Numbered from the stretch's first letter, positions 1-5,861 are shown. The stretch is 9,597 nt of DNA from Nanobdellota archaeon (GCA_018894775.1 JAHIPG010000056.1:1-9597); one strand, 5' to 3'. Made by a program: numbers and translations. The notes: a model not told the origin generated them from the sequence alone.

Positions 1-596
1 TCATTAGTATTCTCAACAAAATCCAGATTATCAGTAACAGAAAAAGTATCAACATTCCCAATCCAACCATTATGACTCCACTTAGTATTATCATTATACT
101 TTACAGCAAACCTTGTCCCACCAGTAACCCACAAATTATTGGAACCAATAGGAAACTGAAAATCATCACTTCCCCAAGAATGTAAAGTAATTCCAATCAA
201 ACCATTAGAAATCCATTCGCTATGCAATAAATCGTCAACCCAAGAAAAAATTTCACTAACTAAAGCAACATCCTTCCTAGAACTATCCTCAACAACTAAA
301 TCAATATCCTCATTATCATAAGTAACATTTTCAACATCATTATAAATCTCCTGAATCTCTACACCAGAATCATCACCAACCTCAGAACAATCAGCACTGC
401 TCAAATCATTAGTAGAATAAAACCGGACCAAGTCCCTTAAAGTATTCAGATTCTCATCATTAGGATTATCAAAATAATCTACAATCGCCTGCCTTATAGC
501 ATCCTCAAAATCAGCATCACTAGGACAGGAATTAGAACCGCTAACAAAACTAATTAAAACAAGCATACACAAAATCAATATTATTTTTAATTTCAT
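1..596 (-). CDS. Secreted protein of unknown function, C-terminus off the window
   Basis: The minus strand is open from an ATG at 596 to the window edge, giving 198 codons with no stop. The N-terminus is a Sec-type signal peptide: MKLK, a hydrophobic run to about residue 18, and a probable cleavage near VSG-SN around residue 20. The first 110 or so mature residues are acidic and look helical, rich in Asp and Asn. After about residue 125 the sequence is rich in Gly, Trp, Phe and Thr and looks like beta structure, possibly a binding domain, but I recognise no family. The start lies 5 nt after the stop of the pilin-like gene, so the two are probably co-transcribed and both act at the cell surface. 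No clear Shine-Dalgarno sequence precedes the ATG. The protein is incomplete here, so its true length and any C-terminal anchor cannot be seen. Confidence 0.75.
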   Translation of the reverse strand, partial: MKLKIILILCMLVLISFVSGSNSCPSDADFEDAIRQAIVDYFDNPNDENLNTLRDLVRFYSTNDLSSADCSEVGDDSGVEIQEIYNDVENVTYDNEDIDLVVEDSSRKDVALVSEIFSWVDDLLHSEWISNGLIGITLHSWGSDDFQFPIGSNNLWVTGGTRFAVKYNDNTKWSHNGWIGNVDTFSVTDNLDFVENTN

Positions 597-601
597 TTTC
601 T

Positions 602-1165
602 TTAACAAACGCAACATTTCTCCAGATTTTCACAGCATTCTTCACAAGTAACTACACCAGTTCCATCCAAACGGCCGCAATTATCTGGGTCAGCCTGCTC
701 GCAAGTAAACTCCTGCAACTCAGTCAGACCGTCACAACTAGATTCAATAACTTTATCCTTGCAACCAACCATTTCACCCTCAACATCAACAATAGGCATA
801 ACCTCAATCCTATCAGCAGAAACCAGAATAAACTCCAACTCACCTGACTCCTGAGCCTTAACAAAAACCTCCTTAACATCACTCTTAGCCCCAAAACCGC
901 TAAAACTCCTGACAACAAAACCATCAATGCTAAAATAACCACTATTCTTAATCTTAACAGTGTTGCAACCATCACTAGAATAAACATTAAAACTAAGCTC
1001 GTTACAGTCCATAATACCACTAGCATACCTGATAACACTAGAACCAAAATCCTCGGTCTGATCAATCTGCCACAAAGAGATAAGAGTAGCTAAACCAATA
1101 GCAAAACCCAATAAAAGTATCCAAGAAACTATAGGAGCTATACCTCTACTCGTCCTCTTTTTCAT
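602..1165 (-). CDS. Archaeal pilin-like protein with Cys-rich C-terminus
   Basis: This is a 187-residue protein with a class III (prepilin-type) signal: MKKRTSRG, then a hydrophobic helix of about 24 residues beginning IAPIVSW. Archaeal pilin N-terminal families share this layout, with cleavage by a prepilin peptidase expected after Gly8 and the helix packing into a filament core or anchoring the protein. Residues 54-130 look like the usual beta-rich head (VKIKNSGYFSIDGFVV). The last 53 residues are unusual: ten Cys (135, 144, 155, 163, 174, 177, 178, 184, 185, 187), ending in CVC. This suggests a disulfide- or metal-stabilised knob, which is inference. An upstream ATG at 1171 would add Met-Val. 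I prefer 1165 because the TATA box centre lies about 26 bp upstream, which predicts a leaderless mRNA starting there. The downstream neighbour is also secreted. Confidence 0.8.
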   Translation of the reverse strand: MKKRTSRGIAPIVSWILLLGFAIGLATLISLWQIDQTEDFGSSVIRYASGIMDCNELSFNVYSSDGCNTVKIKNSGYFSIDGFVVRSFSGFGAKSDVKEVFVKAQESGELEFILVSADRIEVMPIVDVEGEMVGCKDKVIESSCDGLTELQEFTCEQADPDNCGRLDGTGVVTCEECCENLEKCCVC

Positions 1166-1186
1166 CACCATTTTATGAAGAGTTAT

Positions 1187-1196
1187 TATTTAAATA
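1187..1196 (-). promoter_or_regulatory. TATA box of the pilin-like gene
   Basis: TATTTAAATA is a palindromic match to the archaeal TATA element. Its centre is 26 bp upstream of the ATG at 1165, the spacing expected for a transcript that begins at the start codon. The remaining sequence from about 1197 to 1340 is AT-rich and I see no gene in it. Confidence 0.6.
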
Positions 1197-1322
1197 GGTT
1201 GCCCTTCGGAAATCCTTCCATTTTTTTCATGTGAGTATTTTTATAGAATAATATTTCCAATTTTTACTACCTAAACATCCCAAAAACCTAGACCTATAAA
1301 ACATTCAGCCAAAATCCTTAAA

Positions 1323-1338
1323 GTTTTCTGAGAAAAAA
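1323..1338 (-). terminator. Weak stem-loop behind the 57-codon ORF
   Basis: TTTTC-TGA-GAAAA forms a 5-bp stem flanked by A/T runs, a few bases past the stop at 1341. Read on the minus strand it gives a U-rich hairpin, which could end the short gene's transcript. The stem is short and A/T only. Confidence 0.2.
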
Positions 1339-1340
1339 TA

Positions 1341-1514
1341 CTACATAAAAACCTTCAGCCTCTCAATCTTCCTCTCCATAAAATCAATCTGCTCAGCATA
1401 AAAACCCTTATTCTTACTATTTTTCTTCATCTGATACTTATAGAAATAAATATTGCTCTTACAATTATCTATCTCGTATCGAGTCATCTGCTGGATTTTT
1501 GCACCGATTTTCAT
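1341..1514 (-). CDS. Small basic helical protein, hypothetical
   Basis: A 57-codon frame begins MKIGAKIQQM and ends TAG. It is Lys-, Tyr- and Met-rich and looks alpha-helical (…FYAEQIDFMERKIERLK…). I recognise no family. The frame stays open for 40 further codons upstream, but those run through the left-end hairpins of the tnpB element, so the ATG at 1514 is the sensible start. The protein may have been longer before the element arrived, or the insertion may lie between two genes. Without the element it would follow the 69-codon gene in the ftsZ2 transcription unit. Evidence for coding is composition and position only. Confidence 0.4.
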   Translation of the reverse strand: MKIGAKIQQMTRYEIDNCKSNIYFYKYQMKKNSKNKGFYAEQIDFMERKIERLKVFM

Positions 1515-1534
1515 TCCTTTATGGGTCTGATACC

Positions 1535-1552
1535 CCGGGAGCTCTGCTCCGG
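1535..1552. repeat. Left-end hairpin of the tnpB element
   Basis: CCGG(g)AGC and GCTCCGG pair with a single G bulge around a TCT loop. This GC-rich hairpin stands out in an AT-rich region. Subterminal hairpins of this kind are what a Y1 transposase recognises in IS200/IS605 elements. Confidence 0.5.
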
Positions 1553-1647
1553 TTTGTATGGACTTTTTCTCCTTTGTGTTTTTTCGGAATTTTTTTCTTG
1601 TCGTCGGAAATATTGGGTACGCGACACGCGACAAGTGTGTGGCAAGA

Positions 1648-1655
1648 TTTTATAA
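1648..1655 (+). promoter_or_regulatory. TATA box of tnpB
   Basis: TTTTATAA, followed by AA, is centred about 27 bp upstream of the ATG at 1679. This fits a leaderless tnpB transcript and supports that ATG over the TTG at 1673. Confidence 0.5.
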
Positions 1656-1678
1656 ACATTAAAGCGATCTAATTGGTT

Positions 1679-2788
1679 ATGAGGTCTGTTGTTACAATCA
1701 AACTTAAAATTCCTCAGAAAAAAGAGATCCTTGAGACTATGGAGAGATATTCTGAGGTTGTTTCTTTTATTGCTGATAAGGGTTTTAAGTCTGGTATTGT
1801 GAACCGGTACGAGTTGCATAATCTTTTTTATCATAAAACTAGAGAAAAGTTTTGTATTCCTTCTCAGTTTGTGATTAATGCTAATAGGGTAGCCTCTCAA
1901 ACCCTTAAAAGTGTTAAAACTAACAAAAGTGGTAAGCCAGTTTTTAAGAAGTGTTTGCCTTTGCCTTTTGATAAGAGAACATTTACTTTTTCTTTTGATA
2001 AGGTTAGGCTTACAACTGTTAAAGGCAGAATAGATGTTCCTATAGAAATTCCTGAATATTATTGGAAATACTTGGACTGGAGTCCTCAAACCGCTCAGGT
2101 TATTAAAAGTGGGAGAGGGCTTTTTATCCATATCACATTCTCTAGAAACATTGATATTCCTTGTAGCAATGGAAAAACTATCGGTATCGATGTTGGTATA
2201 AATCATATTGCTGTGACAAGCGAAAGAAAATTTTTTAACGGAAACAAAGTTAAAAATCACAGGCTCAAATTCAAAAGGTTGAGGACTAAACTTCAGGCTA
2301 AAGGCACTCAAAGCTCCAAACGACTTCTCAGGAAGATCAGTGGGCAAGAGAAACGTTTCAAATCTTGGGTTAACCACAACATCAGCAAACAAATCGTCAA
2401 CACTTGTGAAGCAGGAGATACTATTATAATGGAAAACCTGAAAGGTATCAGAAGAAACAAAGGAAGAAAGTTCAACTTCTGGCTGCACGGATGGAACTTC
2501 TACCAACTCCAAACTTTCATCAATTACAAAGCAGTCAGAAAAGGAATAAGAACTGTTAAAGTCAACCCATACCTCACCAGCCAAGCCTGCTCCAAGTGTG
2601 GAAAACTCGGTACACGCTCCAAAGGTTTCTTTGTTTGTTCTCATTGTGGATATTCTCTCAACTCTGACCTAAACGCCAGCTACAACCTGGCTAAACGTGA
2701 CAGCATGCCTGATCACGTTTCGGCTGCTGTAAACCAGCCACACATCCCGGACGATGATTCCAAAGCGCATCCAGTGAACTGCGGATGA
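1679..2788 (+). CDS. tnpB: TnpB, RNA-guided nuclease of an IS200/IS605-type element
   Basis: The protein is 369 residues from the ATG, a normal TnpB length. A TTG six bases upstream would add two residues, but the TATA spacing favours the ATG. The split RuvC site looks intact: Asp171 in GIDVGIN, Glu252 in IIMENLKGIR and Asp330 in NSDLNASYNLA. The zinc ribbon between the last two has Cys304, Cys307, Cys320 and Cys323 (CSKCG … CSHCG), preceded by NPYLTSQ. The N-terminal half carries the usual beta-rich wedge and basic segments. Studied TnpBs cut DNA guided by an RNA made from the element's 3' end, next to a short motif that matches the element's left flank. That activity is known for the family and not shown here. 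The last 27 or so residues are an extension past the nuclease core and their coding region abuts the structured right end. Confidence 0.95.
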   Translation: MRSVVTIKLKIPQKKEILETMERYSEVVSFIADKGFKSGIVNRYELHNLFYHKTREKFCIPSQFVINANRVASQTLKSVKTNKSGKPVFKKCLPLPFDKRTFTFSFDKVRLTTVKGRIDVPIEIPEYYWKYLDWSPQTAQVIKSGRGLFIHITFSRNIDIPCSNGKTIGIDVGINHIAVTSERKFFNGNKVKNHRLKFKRLRTKLQAKGTQSSKRLLRKISGQEKRFKSWVNHNISKQIVNTCEAGDTIIMENLKGIRRNKGRKFNFWLHGWNFYQLQTFINYKAVRKGIRTVKVNPYLTSQACSKCGKLGTRSKGFFVCSHCGYSLNSDLNASYNLAKRDSMPDHVSAAVNQPHIPDDDSKAHPVNCG

Positions 2789-2950
2789 GTCCAGGGATAA
2801 TATGATTCAGTAAAGGCGTAATGCCCCGATGATCTGCATCGATTGGGATAGCCTTTACCAAATTATAAGTTTACTTTCAGTATGATATGGTTGCATGGTG
2901 ACCCACCATGACGATGAGCCACGCTCTTATTTGCAAAGGAGGAAATGCAA
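2789..2950 (+). ncRNA. Candidate omega/reRNA scaffold and right end of the tnpB element
   Basis: Directly after the tnpB stop comes a run of paired elements. GTAAAGGC (2810-2817) pairs perfectly with GCCTTTAC (2851-2858). Nested inside are CCC/GGG (2824-2826/2845-2847) and CGATG/CATCG (2827-2831/2837-2841). Then come a perfect 7-bp hairpin CATGGTG-ACC-CACCATG (2894-2910), a 4-bp GAGC-CAC-GCTC (2916-2926) and TTGCA/TGCAA (2931-2950). In TnpB systems the guide RNA is made from exactly this position and strand, its 5' part may overlap tnpB, and the guide is the flanking DNA past the element end. The 3' boundary is uncertain between about 2926 and 2955. Confidence 0.5.
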
Positions 2951-2956
2951 GACTGG

Positions 2957-3166
2957 TTATTCTCTGAGCACCTTAAGCAAAACGGGTTTCATGCAACCAT
3001 TTGTTTTAAGATTGTTATAACCATATTCAGCAATTTCTTCTGAATCATACGTATGCACTACTTTTTCCTTCTTAACCATTTTTTTCCCAAATAAAGAGTT
3101 AAAAAACCCTTTTTTCCTGATGGTTTTGTGGACCTGCCACATAACCAAATATGTCCCTTCAGTCAT
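2957..3166 (-). CDS. Small basic protein, hypothetical
   Basis: This is a 69-residue protein starting MTEGTYLVMWQVHKTIRKK and ending in TAA. It has a Lys-rich middle (FFNSLFGKKMVKKEK) and an ordered-looking end with EEIAEYGYNNLKTNG. It has no signal peptide or membrane segment and I recognise no family. A GGGGGTG sequence at about the right distance upstream acts as a Shine-Dalgarno candidate for the ATG. The start lies 26 nt after the ftsZ2 stop on the same strand, so the two are likely co-transcribed and the product may be linked to cell division, which is inference from position only. The stop codon sits a few bases from the right end of the tnpB element. Confidence 0.65.
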   Translation of the reverse strand: MTEGTYLVMWQVHKTIRKKGFFNSLFGKKMVKKEKVVHTYDSEEIAEYGYNNLKTNGCMKPVLLKVLRE

Positions 3167-3192
3167 ATAAAATACACCCCCTAAAATATAGA

Positions 3193-4272
3193 CTAAACTA
3201 GATCTATCCCCAATTCTTTACCAAACTGCGCTTTTCTTTTATTTCCCACCTCTGGTTTTACTTTCCCCAGGATATACGGAGAGTTAACTCCTGTAACTAT
3301 GGTCATTATTCTCATCTTACCCTTGAGATCTTCACTAATTCTAGCCCCCCAGATAACATTAGCGTCAACATCCAAGGCTTCTGTAATCAGTTCACCAGCT
3401 TTGTTAACTTCATCCAAGGTAAGATCGTTACCTCCTGAAATATGAATCAATGCTCCGTTTGACCCTTCATAGCTTACATCCAACAGAGGATTGCTCAAAG
3501 CCCTTTTGACAGCCTCATCAACCCTGTTTTCAGAATCAGATTCTCCTATGCCAATAACAGATACATCTCCGTTAGACATTATAGCCTTAACATCAGCATA
3601 GTCAAGGTTCACCAACGAAGGAACTGCTATGATCTCAACAATCCCCTTTATCATAGTCGATATCAATTCGTTAGCAACCGCAAACGCCTGCTGTACAGGC
3701 AGATTACCAGCAATGTTAACAAGCCGATTATTATCTATGACAATAACAGTATCAGAAACATCTCTCAACATCTCCAAACCAAACTCAGCCTTATCGATCC
3801 TTGCTCTCTCAATATCGAAAGGCATGGTAACTGTACCTATAACAATAGAACCCTGATCTTTCGCAAGCTTTGCTATCTCTGCAGCCGCTCCAGTACCTGT
3901 ACCACCACCCATACCTGCAGTTATAAATACCATATCTGTTTCAGAAAGAGCCTCTTTTAACTCCATCATGCTCTCTTTTGCAGCGTCCCGCCCCTTCTCA
4001 GGGTAACCCCCGCAGCCAAGACCTCTGGTGATATTTTTACCAATAAGAATTTTCTTATCAGCATTCATCATATCAAGATGTTGTTTGTCTGTATTCACCA
4101 CATAAGTCGTCGCTCCCTGGATGCCTTTGTTTTGTAGCCAGTTTACCATGTTGCTACCAGCACCCCCTACTCCAATCACTTTAATGTTAGCCTGCCCTTC
4201 AACTGTTGTAGGCATTGCGTTTTGTTGTTTTAATGCATCGTCCACAATGGACCCAAACGGATTTTCTGCCAT
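3193..4272 (-). CDS. ftsZ2: Cell division protein FtsZ, archaeal FtsZ2 type
   Basis: This 359-residue tubulin-superfamily GTPase polymerises into the division ring at mid-cell. Visible motifs are the N-terminal GTP-binding loop VGGAGSN (35-41), the tubulin signature GGGTGTG (122-128) and the T7 loop NLDYAD (222-227). The T7 loop completes the GTPase site of the next subunit. The second domain contains GIGESDSENR and ends in a conserved IVTGVNSP strand. The stretches RDVSDTVIV, LPVQQAF and the end of domain two resemble haloarchaeal FtsZ2 more than FtsZ1, and in haloarchaea FtsZ2 acts mainly in constriction. The tail is short (ELGIDLV). The start is fixed by GAGGT 3 nt upstream of the ATG. The common archaeal neighbours secE and spt5 are absent; a 69-codon gene follows after 26 nt. 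Confidence 0.95.
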   Translation of the reverse strand: MAENPFGSIVDDALKQQNAMPTTVEGQANIKVIGVGGAGSNMVNWLQNKGIQGATTYVVNTDKQHLDMMNADKKILIGKNITRGLGCGGYPEKGRDAAKESMMELKEALSETDMVFITAGMGGGTGTGAAAEIAKLAKDQGSIVIGTVTMPFDIERARIDKAEFGLEMLRDVSDTVIVIDNNRLVNIAGNLPVQQAFAVANELISTMIKGIVEIIAVPSLVNLDYADVKAIMSNGDVSVIGIGESDSENRVDEAVKRALSNPLLDVSYEGSNGALIHISGGNDLTLDEVNKAGELITEALDVDANVIWGARISEDLKGKMRIMTIVTGVNSPYILGKVKPEVGNKRKAQFGKELGIDLV

Positions 4273-4275
4273 TTT

Positions 4276-4280
4276 ACCTC
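4276..4280 (-). promoter_or_regulatory. Shine-Dalgarno of ftsZ2
   Basis: GAGGT lies 3 nt upstream of the ATG. The stop codon of a 66-codon open frame overlaps it (AGG TAA A ATG), the arrangement seen in translationally coupled genes. Confidence 0.6.
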
Positions 4281-4291
4281 TTTTTACCCCC

Positions 4292-4318
4292 GGGTTTTTT
4301 ACCCTTTATTAAAAACCC
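4292..4318 (-). promoter_or_regulatory. Alternative hairpins just upstream of the ftsZ2 Shine-Dalgarno
   Basis: In the transcript, GGGUUUUU (4318-4311) can pair over 8 bp with AAAAACCC (4299-4292). The same AAAAACCC can instead close a short GGGU/ACCC hairpin with 4304-4301. The two folds exclude each other and lie about 12 nt from the Shine-Dalgarno, so they could influence ftsZ2 translation. This is a reading of base pairing only. Confidence 0.3.
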
Positions 4319-4415
4319 TAAAAGGAATTCACCGTCTTTTTTGGGGATCTGTCCACCCGAAAGATTTGTTAGCGAGTTCTCTTTCTTTTGGATAGCGAAT
4401 CCTTTCAGGGATTTT

Positions 4416-4449
4416 AAGGTTCCCTTATAGTTGCGTATAAGGAATCCTT
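4416..4449. promoter_or_regulatory. 34-bp inverted repeat over the predicted ftsZ2 transcription start
   Basis: AAGGTTCCCTTATA (4416-4429) and TATAAGGAATCCTT (4436-4449) form a 14-bp dyad with a 6-bp centre; 12 of 14 positions pair as DNA. The predicted start of transcription, about 26 bp from the TATA box, falls inside it near 4438. A site there could block initiation if a dimeric repressor binds. If transcription starts further upstream it would be an RNA hairpin, with one extra G-U pair. Confidence 0.45.
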
Positions 4450-4460
4450 TTTTAGCATAA

Positions 4461-4468
4461 TATTTAAA
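4461..4468 (-). promoter_or_regulatory. TATA box of the ftsZ2 operon
   Basis: Read on the minus strand this is TTTAAATA, the consensus archaeal TATA element. It predicts transcription from about 4438 and a leader of roughly 165 nt before ftsZ2. No other strong TATA box lies between here and the ftsZ2 ATG. Confidence 0.55.
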
Positions 4469-4591
4469 TCTATATCACTAGAATTACTGGATTCGTCTTA
4501 AGCCACGATATAATAGACAAGTCACTGCGCCACTATGTAATTTATAGTTTCTATTAGACGCTTATAATATATAAAGATTATTGTTTTTAAA

Positions 4592-4642
4592 AAGGATACC
4601 ACTACCAGATGGTTGTAGTTATTTACTACCTATTGAATCCTT
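4592..4642 (-). terminator. Stem-loop with U-run behind the SLT gene, or a plus-strand small RNA
   Basis: AAGGAT (4592-4597) pairs with ATCCTT (4637-4642). Inside, GTAGT (4615-4619) can pair with either of two ACTAC copies (4601-4605 or 4625-4629). On the minus strand, 60 nt past the SLT stop, the structure is followed by UUUUU, which suits transcript termination. On the plus strand a TATATAAA at 4568-4575 would start a transcript near 4597, at the structure itself, so a small RNA is an alternative. The rest of 4471-4701 shows no gene. Confidence 0.35.
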
Positions 4643-4701
4643 AGAATTTGAGTATTACAAGGCTAATAAAGGAAGATTAAAGTAAGTACTCTGCATGCTC
4701 T

Positions 4702-5784
4702 CTAGAAATTATGTTTATTCTGATTATAATATTTTTGGTATTCCCTTATTCTCTTCACATGTGTTGTCTTATGAGGTTTTTTTGCAGGCGTTCCCTGATT
4801 ATAAGCTGATAACGCATCATCCCAGGACCCAAATCGCTCATAAAGATCCTTGAGGAATTCAGCGCCTGCATCTACGCTTTTAGGGACGTTGAATCTTTCG
4901 TCAACGTCTGATAAAGATACATAATTATAATTCTTTTGCTTGACTAATGCCTTTAATTTCTTACCATGCTTCTTATCGCTACAATTTGCTTTGGATTTTC
5001 CGTAAGTCTTCAGACCATACTCTTGGGCTGTACCTGGAATGAACATCATAAGGCCAGCATCACCGTCGTTACCTGAGCCAAGAGCAACAGGGTTACCACA
5101 GCTTTCCTGCATTACAAGTCCTGCTAAAAGACCTTCTTCCAGATTATGTTTCTTCTCAGCTGCGCTGAGAAATTTATCCCAACGGTAAGTCCTTAAGAAT
5201 CTTCCTTCATCTGAATAAATATTTGTATCCTTTATATTCTTTGAAACTAAAGTGTTAGGCATTTCAGCTTTAAGTTCTTTAGGCATTGAAAGTTCTTCTT
5301 TCAAAGGTGGAATATCATCCTGTACCCTTGTTATAGGAGGATTACCTCTACCAGCAAGGGCATCGATAACTCTCTCTGTATCGTTCTTAAAATCACCGAC
5401 CGCACCACCAATATTAAGTGCTGAATATAATGCTATTAATGATCCAACCTGGCCAGCTGTTCTTAACCAGCTTTTAGCATCTGTTCTTTTACATTCCTTT
5501 AATCTATGTTGATGAAACTCTTTTATTTTCTTAGCTACAGGTACTATGACATATTTATTCAATGCTATAGCCCCTGCTGCCAATCCAAGATATGTACCAA
5601 AAAGGGCTAATCCTTCAAAAGTATCTGTCTTTTTAGTTACGAAATCAAGAACTTTATCTGAACCCCATACATAACCCATGTTAGCTCCAATCCATGCTAA
5701 AGAAGGATCTACATATTGGTCTAACCAAATCTTTTTTCTGCTACGATAGTTCCTTACACCATCTATAATTTTCTCAAGATCCAT
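4702..5784 (-). CDS. Membrane-anchored lytic transglycosylase-like (SLT-fold) protein
   Basis: The protein is 360 residues. Residues about 195-360 match the soluble-lytic-transglycosylase/goose-lysozyme fold. The catalytic Glu227 is in VMQESCGNP, then comes GLMMFIPGTAQ (244-254, the family's GLMQxxPxTA), a VPKSVDAGAEFLKDL segment (299-313) and ALSAYNQG (324-331, the family's AYNxG). The family cleaves the MurNAc-GlcNAc bond of bacterial murein. Two hydrophobic helices (about 57-83 and 107-129), separated by a basic loop, form an N-terminal anchor; the positive-inside rule places the SLT domain outside. Residues 145-195 are a Pro/Glu-rich linker. Cys229 and Cys268 could form a disulfide. An AGGT 3-4 nt before the ATG supports the start. 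Since archaea lack murein, the target may be a bacterial wall or an unknown glycan; this is inference. Confidence 0.85.
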   Translation of the reverse strand: MDLEKIIDGVRNYRSRKKIWLDQYVDPSLAWIGANMGYVWGSDKVLDFVTKKTDTFEGLALFGTYLGLAAGAIALNKYVIVPVAKKIKEFHQHRLKECKRTDAKSWLRTAGQVGSLIALYSALNIGGAVGDFKNDTERVIDALAGRGNPPITRVQDDIPPLKEELSMPKELKAEMPNTLVSKNIKDTNIYSDEGRFLRTYRWDKFLSAAEKKHNLEEGLLAGLVMQESCGNPVALGSGNDGDAGLMMFIPGTAQEYGLKTYGKSKANCSDKKHGKKLKALVKQKNYNYVSLSDVDERFNVPKSVDAGAEFLKDLYERFGSWDDALSAYNQGTPAKKPHKTTHVKRIREYQKYYNQNKHNF

Positions 5785-5811
5785 TTTACCTACGGAATAC
5801 CTGTCAATAAG

Positions 5812-5833
5812 TATATAATACTTTCTATTTATT
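5812..5833 (-). promoter_or_regulatory. Candidate promoter of the SLT gene
   Basis: Two TATA-like stretches lie here: TATTATATA (5820-5812) and TAATAAATA (about 5833-5825). The first would start transcription at the Shine-Dalgarno. The second would start it near 5803 and keep the AGGT in the mRNA, so I favour the second. Confidence 0.35.
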
Positions 5834-5861
5834 ACTACTAATTAGTAACGATAAATTAAGG

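Larger units (their letters stand above)
1523..2950 (+). mobile_element. IS200/IS605-type tnpB element (no tnpA)
   Basis: A single plus-strand tnpB lies between regions of hairpins, as in IS1341-like elements that keep only tnpB. On the left, after a TTTAT (1518-1522), there is a GGGT/ACCC hairpin (1523-1535). It is followed by a hairpin at 1535-1552 with CCGG(g)AGC pairing to GCTCCGG. On the right, hairpins occupy 2810-2950. Such elements make no target duplication, so exact ends cannot be proved here. The left end is estimated from the TTTAT/hairpin junction and the right end from the last hairpin. The element runs against all neighbouring genes. With no Y1 tyrosine transposase in the window, it would depend on one supplied elsewhere. 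Confidence 0.6.

Noticed and set aside
724..1065. Minus-strand 113-codon Leu/Val-rich frame within the pilin-like gene
   Set aside because: It is an out-of-frame shadow of the pilin-like gene; its hydrophobicity comes from the shifted codons.
1515..1634. N-terminal 40-codon extension of the 57-codon frame
   Set aside because: It runs through the left-end hairpins of the tnpB element, so the open frame there is probably accidental.
1617..1640. CGCGACA tandem pair and ACAC/GTGT dyad upstream of tnpB, considered as a short repeat array
   Set aside because: There are only two 7-bp units with no further spacing pattern, best explained as part of the element's left end.
1511..2644. Long minus-strand open frame of 377 codons across tnpB
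   Set aside because: It lies wholly opposite tnpB, whose motifs are unambiguous, and its peptide is Ser/Phe-rich with no recognisable domain.
2780..2800. GGATGAGTCC after tnpB, resembling a hammerhead ribozyme core
   Set aside because: The CUGAUGA core is not exact, and no GAAA box with the required flanking stems is visible.
2945..3043. Plus-strand 32-codon frame (MQDWLFSEHL…) after a perfect AAAGGAGG
   Set aside because: The Shine-Dalgarno match is striking, but the frame is short, antisense to the 69-codon gene, and the purine run lies in the loop of the element's right-end hairpin.
4121..4430. Plus-strand open frames opposite the ftsZ2 start and leader
   Set aside because: They are antisense to ftsZ2 and its leader, Phe/Pro-rich, and show no domain or ribosome-site support.
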